In this document: one piece after another, positions 10,301-17,031 of the stretch | Position numbering within the stretch: the stretch's first letter is position 1 | Layout of the letters: every line of letters starts with the position of its first letter | DNA from: Lewinellaceae bacterium | GTDB taxonomy: Bacteria; Bacteroidota; Bacteroidia; Chitinophagales; Saprospiraceae | Length of the DNA: 64,000 nt | Assembly (NCBI GenBank): GCA_020636355.1 | Contig: JACJYB010000017.1 | Coordinates: 1 to 64,000 of the forward strand | Direction: 5' to 3' | Translations under genes and position numbers: made by a program | Notes under the pieces: model-generated | The model's database searches: none | Told to the model about the DNA's origin: nothing | The model's input: only the letters and a program-made list of their open reading frames with translations

Positions 10301-13300
10301 AAATCCTTTGCGCTAACGATACCATCAGTTGTTTCTTCATGGGTGAACGGGAAGACCTGGTCCAGGTTACCGAAAATTGTGCACTCTATCCGACCAAAAC
10401 CGAAGTACTGGAGAAGCAATGGATCGATTTAGGTTGTGATGACAGGACCCTGGTTGGCTACATGGCCCGGAAAGTCCGCGCCACCGATGCGTGGGGACAT
10501 TTCAGTGAATGCCGGGATACCTTATTCGTGCTCAAGGAAACGATCGACAGCTTGGTCTGTGGGCTTGATACTCTGATTGAATGCAATCTGGTCGAGCAAC
10601 TTCCCAATGGCACCTGGGTTGACGTTTTATGGAATACCGGCAAAAATGGTTCTACTTATGCGGATGATCAAGGATTTGCCCATCCGTGGCCTACGGATGG
10701 TAACGGTTTATTCCCCGCTCCTTATCTCAAACAAGTCGATCCGGATGAACCGTATGCTTACCTGATCCCGATACGTACTGATGCAGGCCCTGACTTTGCC
10801 AATAGCGGAAAATGTCAGATTGTTTTCGATTATGAGGACCACGTCATACCTACGTGTGGCAAAGCATATAAAATCCGGAGAACCTGGCATGTGTATGACT
10901 GGTGTGGAAAGAGCGATACGACCTGTGTCCAGTGGTTCATTGTCGAAGATCATCAGCCACCCCGGGTCATGTCGTCTATGCTGGATGATGCCCGGAAGTA
11001 TTATCCAAATATAGATATCGAAGTTACGGGCTATGTCTTCCCGGAAAATAAAAGCATCTATGCGTCCGTCGGACCACATGATTGCAAGGGCGCCGTGCAA
11101 CTTCCCGACGTACGGGAATTTGTAGAACGTAGCGTAGGTCAATACACCTTTTACGAATGCGATGATCAACTGGAGTTGTATTATGAGGTCAGTTATTCTG
11201 ATCCTGATCATCCGGGGAAAGAAATCAATCTGCAAGGTAATTACGATCAGGACGGCGGTCATCTGTATTTGCCAACCGGCTGGTATCCGGTACTCTGGAC
11301 CATTCGTGACCGCTGTTGGAATGAATTCCGGATCTGGCAAATCGTCTATGTAACGGATAATACCCCACCGACGCCGGTCTGCGATGAGATCACGCAAGTG
11401 ACCCTGGATCCGGATGAATGCTGGGCACGGGTCTATGCGAAAGACCTGGATGATGGCAGTCATGACAACTGCTGTGCCCAGTTGCATTTCGCAGTGGCCA
11501 ATATGGACAGTGTGACGTACTGGCGGAATTACTGGCAGGATTTCATGCTGAATTGTGTCGGTGAGAGCGATTATTGGGCAAATAAGGATAAATATGAAAC
11601 CTATATCGAAGAGTGGATCAATACGTTTGTTTTTGATGATTACATCGATGTGACGGAATGTGGTAGTGAACAATTGGTGTTGCGGGTGTATGAAGCCTGT
11701 AGTCTCCCGGAATACGATCCTCATACCTTTTTCGGTGGGGAACATGCGTGGTATTGGTATAATCATTCTCCATTTTTTGTGATTAACTATATGTGGAAGT
11801 TGGATGAATACATACAGGGTGGTAACCCTCGTTATGGATTTAGTTGTGTAGATGGTTATATAGGCTTTGATATTCCGGTTAGTGCAAGTCCGTTGATTGG
11901 TCTACATATCAACAGTACTCCTCCATTAACGGCATCCGGTTACAATGGATGCCAGGTAGCTAGCTTACCATCCAATTCTATTCTTGAATTGTTATTGCCT
12001 GGATTAAGAAACAGCCATATACCGGTTCCGTTTTCCATCTGCCAGTGGGCTCCTTTCACCACTCAGGCTCAGCAGGATTGGTCAGAACGGGTGTTTGAAC
12101 CCTACCGGAACGAGGCAGAAATCACCAAACGTCTGAATCTAACCACGCCATACTATACACCTGTGCGGTACAACGACTGTATGATCGAAGTACGAAAAGA
12201 CGACAAGACACCACCGGTAGTCGTCGCTCCTGAAGATGTGACGGTATACTGTGACGGTGTTCCCTACTGGTGGGAACTGACGAAGCCTTATGCCGGAGGT
12301 ACGAAGACCGCGACGGTTAAAGGCCATGGCGCCTCCTTTACGCATGATGTATGTGAAGGAGAAGATGCCTTACAGACTTATTGTTCCAGTCCGGACGTGT
12401 ACCCGGAGGGGAAAAACACATCCGGAGACCTTGCTGAAGGGCCAGTATGCTGTGTGGAGATCCCCTGGGATGGCGGCGACTTCGGCTACTACGGTGGCTC
12501 GGTCTGCGGGGAATTCAGCTATGCGGGCGGGGTCAACTGCGATGAATACAGTTACTGGTATAACGATCACAACTGGCAGCCGATCTACTGCCGGCTGTGG
12601 CTGATGCTGGATAAATACGACAACCCGGACGGTGGACACCCGAATCCGCAAAGTTACTTTGACGAGACGGCGGAAGACTGGGTGATCACGGACAACTGCT
12701 GGGCGCCGGAAACGGAAGTGGAATACAGCGGCAGCCTGAACGAATGTGGGGTAGGGACGCTGACGAAGACAGTGACCGCTACCGACAAATGTGGCAACAC
12801 CGCGTACGACACCCAGACGCTGTATGTCAAGCCACGCTCCGACTTTGAGGTGATCTTCCCGGCAGATGTGGTGGTGAACTGTACCGACCCAGGCAGCCTG
12901 GCAGCAGACCGCACGGGAGCAGGTTATCCGGAGATCAGCGACGACGACTGTGAGCTGATCGGGGTGACGTACTCGGATGAGCGTTACGATGTGACCGAAG
13001 GCTGTTACAAGATCTTAAGGACCTGGAAGCTGATTGATTGGTGTGTTTATTCACCGGATCTGCACAGCCGCTATCCGGATGTGATCGTGGACGACCGGTT
13101 GGTAGCGAGTGAGAGCAGATGTTGCATCCACCGGAACCTGAAGGATGACGGGGATGGCTACATGACCTATCTGCAGGTGATCAAAGTGGTGGATGACGAA
13201 GCGCCGGTGATTGTATGCAATGAGCTGGAAGAGACGTGCATCTACGACAACAACTGTGATGCAGCGACAGTACGGTATGAGTTACTGGCCTCAGGCACGG

Positions 13301-14139
13301 ACAACTGTGCAGCAGAAGATGAGATCCAGTACCGCTACACGGTATTGGCTGAAGAGACCACTCCAGTAGCTTACGGAAAAGGTCATGAGCTGAATGCAGA
13401 ACTAGCCGTCGGCACCTATGGTGTCTGGCTGGTGGGTAAGGACCGTTGTGGGAACGAGGACAGTTGCTACACAACCTTTACGATAAGAGATTGCAAGAAC
13501 CCGACCCCGTATTGTTACCATGGCATTGCTACGGTGGTGATGAGTCCTACGGGCGAAGTGGAAGTATGGGCTACGGACTTTGATGCGGGCAGCTACGACA
13601 ACTGCACGACCGCTGACAAGTTGATCCTGAGTTTCACGGAAGATGGCGAAACGCCAAGTATCACGTTCACTTGTGCAGACATCCCGGATGGACGGTCCCA
13701 GGAGATCGAGGTAGAGATCTGGGTGATCGATGAGTCGGGTAACAAAGACTTCTGCACGACGACCTTATTGTTGCAGGACAATACGGGTAATGCCTGCCAG
13801 GACAGCAGTCCATTGACAAACTCAGGAACTGGATTGGCGACGCCAGGGCAAAAGTTAAAAGGAGAAGGGATAAAGACGCCCGAGCTGTATCAGAATACGC
13901 CGAACCCCTTCAGCGGGGAGACAAAGATTGGCTTCTGGCTACCGGAGAGCATGACAGCCACCCTGAAGATCATGGATGTGACGGGTAAAGAATTATACCG
14001 GGTGAGTGGGACCTATTCAGGTGGTAACCATTTGATTACGCTGGAAACGGGGAGCATCCCGGAAGTAAAAGGGGTCTTGTTCTATCAGTTGGAAACAGAG
14101 AAAGGTGTATTGAACAGAAGGATGGTGAAGGTGAATTAA
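7330..14139 (+). CDS. Giant T9SS-secreted repeat protein (2269 aa) with type A sorting domain
   Basis: This is a very large secreted or surface protein. Order of parts: a signal peptide (first ~30 residues, hydrophobic, ending near GTAQ); an N-terminal module with DTDWNNPSNW; about 770 residues of short repeats centred on phrases such as N-x-G-x-I/F and VxNYGxI, which look like a parallel beta-helix; then about 1300 residues of Cys-rich modules resembling HYR/Ig-like repeats (for example DKCGNTAYDTQTLYVK and DDCELIGV); and a type A C-terminal sorting domain (NTPNPFSGETKIGFWLP to RRMVKVN). T9SS cargo of this kind is exported through the outer membrane and often anchored to the surface. Base composition changes inside the gene: hand counts give 21/60 GC at 9601-9660 and 23/60 at 11941-12000, but 38/60 at 12481-12540 and at 12661-12720. 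The role is probably adhesion or matrix, by analogy only. Confidence 0.88.
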   Translation: MLPKYFLGTAVLFGLSFMAAVYFFAPGTAQWTGAVDTDWNNPSNWIASSGTPSLPPVGGSLGDMVVIPDVSGSTNRFPVVNNAVVATARSMSVQAGAMVTVNIGGTLNVIGSDYDGVTNNGQITNNGTMYVDSAYNDGLVNLPGSQFTNSGVFTVINGLGNRVENYSTITNSGTFNVFMGVDTNFINHTGATIDNQGGTFNVDGGLSARVANRGTIQSQAAFNIGGATMGVCLVNFAGGQIDIQGGTCNISSGTDTRVLNYGSIENHGAFQIGGALNGMGFINYASGSVLTDNNFSVGGGNDQRVANYGTFNNNGALIVSGAATGIGWGNYTGSLMENGALSSVIVNGGNETQIDNYSQITTNNSFNLNGGGTSNPTMYNHTGAVFDVLAGTVDINFGNGTHLYNEGMVNNHSTSMSLNYGFGSGLENKTGAIFNHFSGSLLVEYLDKTRVQNWGDLNLHSDANFLYGNNADLINYSTGIVRQRGGVLTLRSATSQPLFDNQGTFYGSPGTEIYMTNSSGYGLSNSGTFLDSASCNLTFGYLGNDAIYNTGYLWIDCAVTYGGFYKPLLENLDTAILGSQASFTPISYYNVTDLIINSGYLESGADWTVSPSDGYVLKNSGHDWFTSTSSFWGQKLSSTVPILNNTGQLENDGQFQFREFESQVINNTATFINRGLVQASNFSTAHQGIINSDSLINQGTIKLDTITTNGLFNQGTFINDTTGHYYADYIGQNGIQNELDAYVKNNGEIQVGGTLGIGNYAISNHGVVDNCNLMDLGNQGLLVRGGILTGSAFNNRSYGQILINNADTGIISNTDFLNEPCAIIQTLGVVLDNGNFINQGFILKNLDTNSVASNIAVNDGLIVNDDPDPFNVGSGNGYLTNGSYTPPTGSLYNIRTNGEEYTVVCQDRINVSLGSTCQVEITPGMLLTGNPICPDYFQVSLTYPAGTTKYNPANIVDASHRGLELTYNVIDPATKNRCWGTIVVEDKFPPQILCANDTISCFFMGEREDLVQVTENCALYPTKTEVLEKQWIDLGCDDRTLVGYMARKVRATDAWGHFSECRDTLFVLKETIDSLVCGLDTLIECNLVEQLPNGTWVDVLWNTGKNGSTYADDQGFAHPWPTDGNGLFPAPYLKQVDPDEPYAYLIPIRTDAGPDFANSGKCQIVFDYEDHVIPTCGKAYKIRRTWHVYDWCGKSDTTCVQWFIVEDHQPPRVMSSMLDDARKYYPNIDIEVTGYVFPENKSIYASVGPHDCKGAVQLPDVREFVERSVGQYTFYECDDQLELYYEVSYSDPDHPGKEINLQGNYDQDGGHLYLPTGWYPVLWTIRDRCWNEFRIWQIVYVTDNTPPTPVCDEITQVTLDPDECWARVYAKDLDDGSHDNCCAQLHFAVANMDSVTYWRNYWQDFMLNCVGESDYWANKDKYETYIEEWINTFVFDDYIDVTECGSEQLVLRVYEACSLPEYDPHTFFGGEHAWYWYNHSPFFVINYMWKLDEYIQGGNPRYGFSCVDGYIGFDIPVSASPLIGLHINSTPPLTASGYNGCQVASLPSNSILELLLPGLRNSHIPVPFSICQWAPFTTQAQQDWSERVFEPYRNEAEITKRLNLTTPYYTPVRYNDCMIEVRKDDKTPPVVVAPEDVTVYCDGVPYWWELTKPYAGGTKTATVKGHGASFTHDVCEGEDALQTYCSSPDVYPEGKNTSGDLAEGPVCCVEIPWDGGDFGYYGGSVCGEFSYAGGVNCDEYSYWYNDHNWQPIYCRLWLMLDKYDNPDGGHPNPQSYFDETAEDWVITDNCWAPETEVEYSGSLNECGVGTLTKTVTATDKCGNTAYDTQTLYVKPRSDFEVIFPADVVVNCTDPGSLAADRTGAGYPEISDDDCELIGVTYSDERYDVTEGCYKILRTWKLIDWCVYSPDLHSRYPDVIVDDRLVASESRCCIHRNLKDDGDGYMTYLQVIKVVDDEAPVIVCNELEETCIYDNNCDAATVRYELLASGTDNCAAEDEIQYRYTVLAEETTPVAYGKGHELNAELAVGTYGVWLVGKDRCGNEDSCYTTFTIRDCKNPTPYCYHGIATVVMSPTGEVEVWATDFDAGSYDNCTTADKLILSFTEDGETPSITFTCADIPDGRSQEIEVEIWVIDESGNKDFCTTTLLLQDNTGNACQDSSPLTNSGTGLATPGQKLKGEGIKTPELYQNTPNPFSGETKIGFWLPESMTATLKIMDVTGKELYRVSGTYSGGNHLITLETGSIPEVKGVLFYQLETEKGVLNRRMVKVN

Positions 14140-14147
14140 TAGGGATG

Positions 14148-14172
14148 CTGACAATGCGCCAGCATTCGTCAG
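14148..14172 (+). repeat. Hairpin 1 of the tail array
   Basis: Arms CTGACAATGC and GCATT-C-GTCAG pair over ten base pairs with one bulged C and a GCCA loop. The hairpin lies 8 bases after the stop codon of the giant gene and has no T-run behind it, so it is not a typical intrinsic terminator. Confidence 0.75.
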
Positions 14173-14191
14173 TACACAATATTGACCGGTG

Positions 14192-14215
14192 CTGATCGAC
14201 CGAAGGGAGCGTCAG
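14192..14215 (+). repeat. Hairpin 2 of the tail array (divergent)
   Basis: Outer arms CTGA and TCAG are kept. The inner part pairs CG with CG and CC with GG around a GAAG loop, with asymmetric internal loops. It is the weakest of the four. Confidence 0.5.
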
Positions 14216-14217
14216 TA

Positions 14218-14265
14218 GAGACGGAAAGAGGCGTATTGAATAAACGAATGGTCAAGGTGGATTAA
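14218..14265 (+). pseudogene. T9SS sorting-domain tail, copy 2 (fragment)
   Basis: Sixteen codons including TAA read ETERGVLNKRMVKVD, against ETEKGVLNRRMVKVN at the end of the intact gene. Several changes are synonymous or conservative, so the copy was probably once under selection in a full-length paralogue. It starts right after the TCAGTA of hairpin 2. Confidence 0.75.
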
Positions 14266-14271
14266 CCGATG

Positions 14272-14296
14272 CTGACAACACGATAGTGTTCTTCAG
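14272..14296 (+). repeat. Hairpin 3 of the tail array (compensatory changes)
   Basis: The stem is CTGA plus AACAC, loop GATA, then GTGTT plus TCAG, with small bulges. Compared with hairpin 1 both sides of the inner stem have changed (AATGC/GCATT to AACAC/GTGTT) while pairing is kept, which points to selection on structure or to repeated acquisition of palindromes. Confidence 0.72.
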
Positions 14297-14356
14297 TACT
14301 ACCAATTGGAGACAATATCAGGTGTTCTCAATAGACGGATGGTCAAAGTGAACTAA
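14297..14356 (+). pseudogene. T9SS sorting-domain tail, copy 3 (fragment)
   Basis: Twenty codons including TAA read YYQLETISGVLNRRMVKVN, matching FYQLETEKGVLNRRMVKVN of the intact gene. The nucleotide sequence differs at many third positions, so this is not a recent slippage duplicate. It begins within the TA that follows the TCAG arm of hairpin 3. Confidence 0.78.
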
Positions 14357-14363
14357 TAGGATG

Positions 14364-14388
14364 CTGACAATGCGCCAGCATTCGTCAG
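14364..14388 (+). repeat. Hairpin 4 of the tail array
   Basis: Identical over its 25 bases to hairpin 1 (arms CTGACAATGC and GCATT-C-GTCAG, loop GCCA). Like hairpin 1 it follows a tail copy ending in TAA by a few bases, with the shared flank TAAT-AGG before it. Confidence 0.75.
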
Positions 14389-14427
14389 TAGGATGGTGAT
14401 CAATGGACTACGCTGGTTAATAATTAT

Positions 14428-14455
14428 AAAAAAGCCGGTCGTTTATTACCGGCTT
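14428..14455 (-). terminator. Intrinsic terminator of the blaI-blaR1 unit
   Basis: Arms AAGCCGGT (14432-14439) and ACCGGCTT (14448-14455) form an 8-bp stem. Read on the minus strand it is followed by six T residues, so it fits termination after the M56 peptidase gene ending at 14495. On the plus strand the following T content is poor. Confidence 0.85.
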
Positions 14456-14494
14456 CTACTGATTTAGTATGAATGCATGAAATTTTACTAAGTG

Positions 14495-16417
14495 TTACTG
14501 TTGTCTGGGTTGGTCATTATGATTCCACTCGAAATGATGATTACCTTCCTTACTCCAGCCCAACACCTTCAAATAACGATCGACGTCGGTATCCTTGATT
14601 TGTTTTCCATTAATCTCCAGTTTCTCGTCATTGTACCTTAGGGAGGATAGTTGATCCAATTGACCATATCCGTCTGCTTCGTACAGTTCCTGGATGGCTT
14701 TATATTTTCCATCGTGCAGCCATCCTTGCTCGGAAAATTGAGCCCAGTCCTGTGCTGTTTTCTCCCACTGAACAGCCTGTTCTTTCCATTTTTCTCCGAA
14801 TTGTTCATGCCATTCTTTCCATTGATTGGCATATTCTTTCCAATTTTGGTTGTCTTTCCAATCGTTTTGCCATTGCATCATGGACTGGTTGAAATTACTT
14901 TGCCAATCTTTCCATTGTTCTGTTGAAGCTGTCCATTCAGTGGCAAAGCTATCGTTAAACTGGTTAGACCAATTTTCCCATTGCTTGCCCCAATCCGCGA
15001 ATTGATCTTCATCCCAATCCCACGCTTTAAAAGCATCTCCCATCATGTGACGAATGCTGTCCGGTATCGCTGGAATAGCCGGAATCGGAGGGAGTGCCGG
15101 TAGGTCAGGCATGGCAGGTATAGCCGGAACCGGTGGAATGGCTACACCAGGAGCCGGAACCGGCGGTGGTGGTGGTGGTGCAGGCAAGACCGGTGATTTA
15201 ATGGCCGGCGGAGCTGGTGGCGGCGGCGGCGGGGGAGGTGGCGTCATATCGCGAATGAGCGCTTCGTACTTGGAATAATCCGCTGGTGGTATGGTTTTTC
15301 CATCAATGATCAAAGACTTGATTTCACCATTTTCCATGGTCACCGATATGTCTTTTTTATCAGGTACGGTGTCCTGAATACCGGTTATTACCGGTTTATG
15401 ATCAGGGGTAATGGAGGACGTCTGTTCAGACGGATCGGGATGCCACCAGGCGGAAAGCCCGAAAAGTGCAGCTATAAGAAGCAGCACGGACAGCCAGGAA
15501 ACAGATTTGTTCATACGATATGTTTGTTCAGGTTTAGAAATCATGCGATTGATACGCCGGATCAATTGATGGCGCTTCGAAACGATACTCAAACTTGTGG
15601 AAGGAACTGGCAATTGATTAATGGCTAGCTTATACAGTGTCTGGGCGTAAGCCAAGGGTGATTTTCCTGCGGACAAGACACCATCGTCACAGCGGTATTC
15701 CCGTTCTTCATCCATTCTTTTCATCAACCACCATACAACCGGATGGAAATATAGCACCGACTGAATCATTGAGGCGATGAGATATAAAAGATAGTCGTGG
15801 TTAAGAATATGTTTCATTTCGTGTAAAAGAACAATCTCAACCTCTTCCGTATTCAGATGATTTACGCTGGCAATTGGGAACAGGATGAAAGGTTTGATCC
15901 AGCCAATCAGGACAGGTGCCTTGATTTGGTCACTCAACCCAAGACGTATTTTACGACGTAAACCGTGTCGGGAAATCAAGCGGTTTAAAAGCGTTATCCA
16001 GTCCGGTGGGGCTGACTGATGGCTGCTGATCACATGCCGGAGGTGAAAATAATTCCGAGCCATCCGCAGAAGCATCAGCATGGTTCCTACCATCCATAAG
16101 GGTACTAAATAGCTGGATATCGACCCATCATTGATACTTTTTGGTAGGGCCGGGTTCAGAATCATCGATGGGTCTTCCGAATGCCATGAGATACCCTCCT
16201 TCAGGAATGTCCCTCCGGCATCAGGCCAAAGGAGCCAACCGGTTGCTATTGCACAACACAACATCCCGGCTAACCCACTCCAGGCCAGCCAGAAGCGGTA
16301 AACCGGACGGTGCATCCATTGTTGAAGGAATAACACCAGCAGACCTATGACAGTCCCTTGCCACAAGGTATGGACCAGAATTTGGGCCAGCCATTCGAAG
16401 TAAAGATTATTGGTCAC
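14495..16417 (-). CDS. M56 (BlaR1-type) membrane metallopeptidase with Pro-rich and Trp-rich tail
   Basis: This is an integral membrane zinc peptidase of the BlaR1/MecR1 family, 640 residues. Four or so membrane helices surround the cytoplasmic zinc site H199-E-M-K-H203, and EREYRCDD supplies the third-ligand region. The penicillin-binding sensor domain of true BlaR1 is missing. Instead, after a membrane helix near 310, there is a Pro-rich linker (long PPPPPP and PAIPAIP runs, about 400-460) and then about 130 residues with Trp every few positions (KDWQSNF, QWKEWHEQF). It overlaps blaI by 11 bp. In the family the peptidase is activated by an outside signal and leads to removal of the BlaI repressor. 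The signal here is unknown and unlikely to be a beta-lactam. Confidence 0.85.
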   Translation of the reverse strand: MTNNLYFEWLAQILVHTLWQGTVIGLLVLFLQQWMHRPVYRFWLAWSGLAGMLCCAIATGWLLWPDAGGTFLKEGISWHSEDPSMILNPALPKSINDGSISSYLVPLWMVGTMLMLLRMARNYFHLRHVISSHQSAPPDWITLLNRLISRHGLRRKIRLGLSDQIKAPVLIGWIKPFILFPIASVNHLNTEEVEIVLLHEMKHILNHDYLLYLIASMIQSVLYFHPVVWWLMKRMDEEREYRCDDGVLSAGKSPLAYAQTLYKLAINQLPVPSTSLSIVSKRHQLIRRINRMISKPEQTYRMNKSVSWLSVLLLIAALFGLSAWWHPDPSEQTSSITPDHKPVITGIQDTVPDKKDISVTMENGEIKSLIIDGKTIPPADYSKYEALIRDMTPPPPPPPPPAPPAIKSPVLPAPPPPPPVPAPGVAIPPVPAIPAMPDLPALPPIPAIPAIPDSIRHMMGDAFKAWDWDEDQFADWGKQWENWSNQFNDSFATEWTASTEQWKDWQSNFNQSMMQWQNDWKDNQNWKEYANQWKEWHEQFGEKWKEQAVQWEKTAQDWAQFSEQGWLHDGKYKAIQELYEADGYGQLDQLSSLRYNDEKLEINGKQIKDTDVDRYLKVLGWSKEGNHHFEWNHNDQPRQQ

Positions 16418-16790
16418 GTTGTTGCGCTTCTAATTGTTCTATCAATGCTTTTATCTTTTCCAACTCTTCCGGTGATGTCTCGTGACTGCCTAATGCCTGA
16501 AGAACCAGCGCAGAAGGAGATCCATGGAAGACCGTATCCAGCATTTTTCCGATGAATGACTGCTGGACGGCAGATTCCTTGACGCTGGCGGTATAGCGGT
16601 GGGACTTGCCTGCTTCATCTCGGGTTACCAAGCCTTTTTCAAGCATAATCTGCATCAGTTTTAGGGTGGTTGTATAGCCGACTTCACGTTCCAGGCAAAT
16701 AATCTCGTGGACTTCTCTTACAGTTGAAGGTCCGTACAACCACAATACCTGCAGGATCGATAATTCGGAATCTGTGACTTTAACATTCAT
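16407..16790 (-). CDS. BlaI/MecI/CopY-family repressor
   Basis: This is a 127-residue winged-helix repressor with the family pattern: SELSILQVLWLYGPSTVREVHE (helices 1-2), GYTTTLKLMQIMLEKGLVTRDE (recognition helix and wing), and a C-terminal dimerisation part that BlaR1-type proteases cleave or trigger cleavage of. It is the first gene of a two-gene unit and overlaps the M56 peptidase gene by 11 bp, the standard regulator-sensor pair. A perfect dyad starts 1 base upstream of its ATG and a second identical copy lies 54 bp further up, with the promoter in between, so autorepression is strongly suggested. Confidence 0.92.
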   Translation of the reverse strand: MNVKVTDSELSILQVLWLYGPSTVREVHEIICLEREVGYTTTLKLMQIMLEKGLVTRDEAGKSHRYTASVKESAVQQSFIGKMLDTVFHGSPSALVLQALGSHETSPEELEKIKALIEQLEAQQRDQ

Positions 16791-16791
16791 C

Positions 16792-16807
16792 TACGAAGCA
16801 TTTCGTA
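16792..16807. promoter_or_regulatory. BlaI-type operator O1
   Basis: TACGAA-GCAT-TTCGTA is a 6-bp perfect inverted repeat that is identical to O2. It begins one base upstream of the blaI start codon and would cover the transcription start and the whole leader. Confidence 0.8.
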
Positions 16808-16808
16808 A

Positions 16809-16839
16809 CAAATATAAATACCAATCCATGAATTGTCAA
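16809..16839 (-). promoter_or_regulatory. blaI promoter (-33 TTG, -7 TATATTTG)
   Basis: On the minus strand, TTG (16839-16837) and TATATTTG (16816-16809, a full TAnnTTTG match) are separated by 20 bases, as in the Bacteroidota consensus. The start site should fall inside O1, giving a leader of only about a dozen bases. Confidence 0.75.
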
Positions 16840-16845
16840 TACATC

Positions 16846-16861
16846 TACGAAGCATTTCGTA
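16846..16861. promoter_or_regulatory. BlaI-type operator O2
   Basis: A second exact copy of TACGAA-GCAT-TTCGTA, with the identity extending to the flanking CATC and A. It lies 54 bp from O1, about five helical turns, just upstream of the -33 element. Confidence 0.8.
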
Positions 16862-17031
16862 ATTTTTTTCAATTTCGCGCCTAACTTAAGCTGTTGACGC
16901 GCCGGATGCCGGAATTGTTTGGAATTTCAGTGAGGAACTGGAAGCGAAGCCACCCGGGAAGCGAGGCACTACGACGTCCGGAACGTTAGAATCTAACCGG
17001 TTTTTTCTATCTTTCTTTTCAAATCACATTC

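Larger units (their letters stand above)
14140..14405 (+). repeat. Array of sorting-domain tail copies and hairpins
   Basis: The region immediately after the giant gene holds two readable partial copies of its last 16-20 codons, each ending in an in-frame TAA, and a possible third remnant (codons reading RMV-I-N at 14390-14404). They alternate with four hairpins whose outer arms are CTGA and TCAG, each followed by TA. The copied pieces begin directly after the TCAGTA of the preceding hairpin. Hairpins 1 and 4 are identical over 25 bases; hairpins 2 and 3 differ. There is no start codon or ribosome site that would make the copies expressed genes. Confidence 0.8.

Noticed and set aside
10708..11766. 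A 352-codon ORF on the minus strand inside the giant T9SS gene
   Set aside because: It is antisense to well-conserved Cys-rich modules, has Ile-rich unnatural composition and no family resemblance.
7330..14139. A diversity-generating retroelement acting on the giant protein
   Set aside because: No reverse transcriptase, no template/variable repeat pair with A-specific changes is visible in the window.
14148..14388. Integron attC sites or a REP/RAYT element as explanation for the hairpins
   Set aside because: No attC core (RYYYAAC/GTTRRRY), no integrase, no RAYT transposase and no GTAG head motif are seen.
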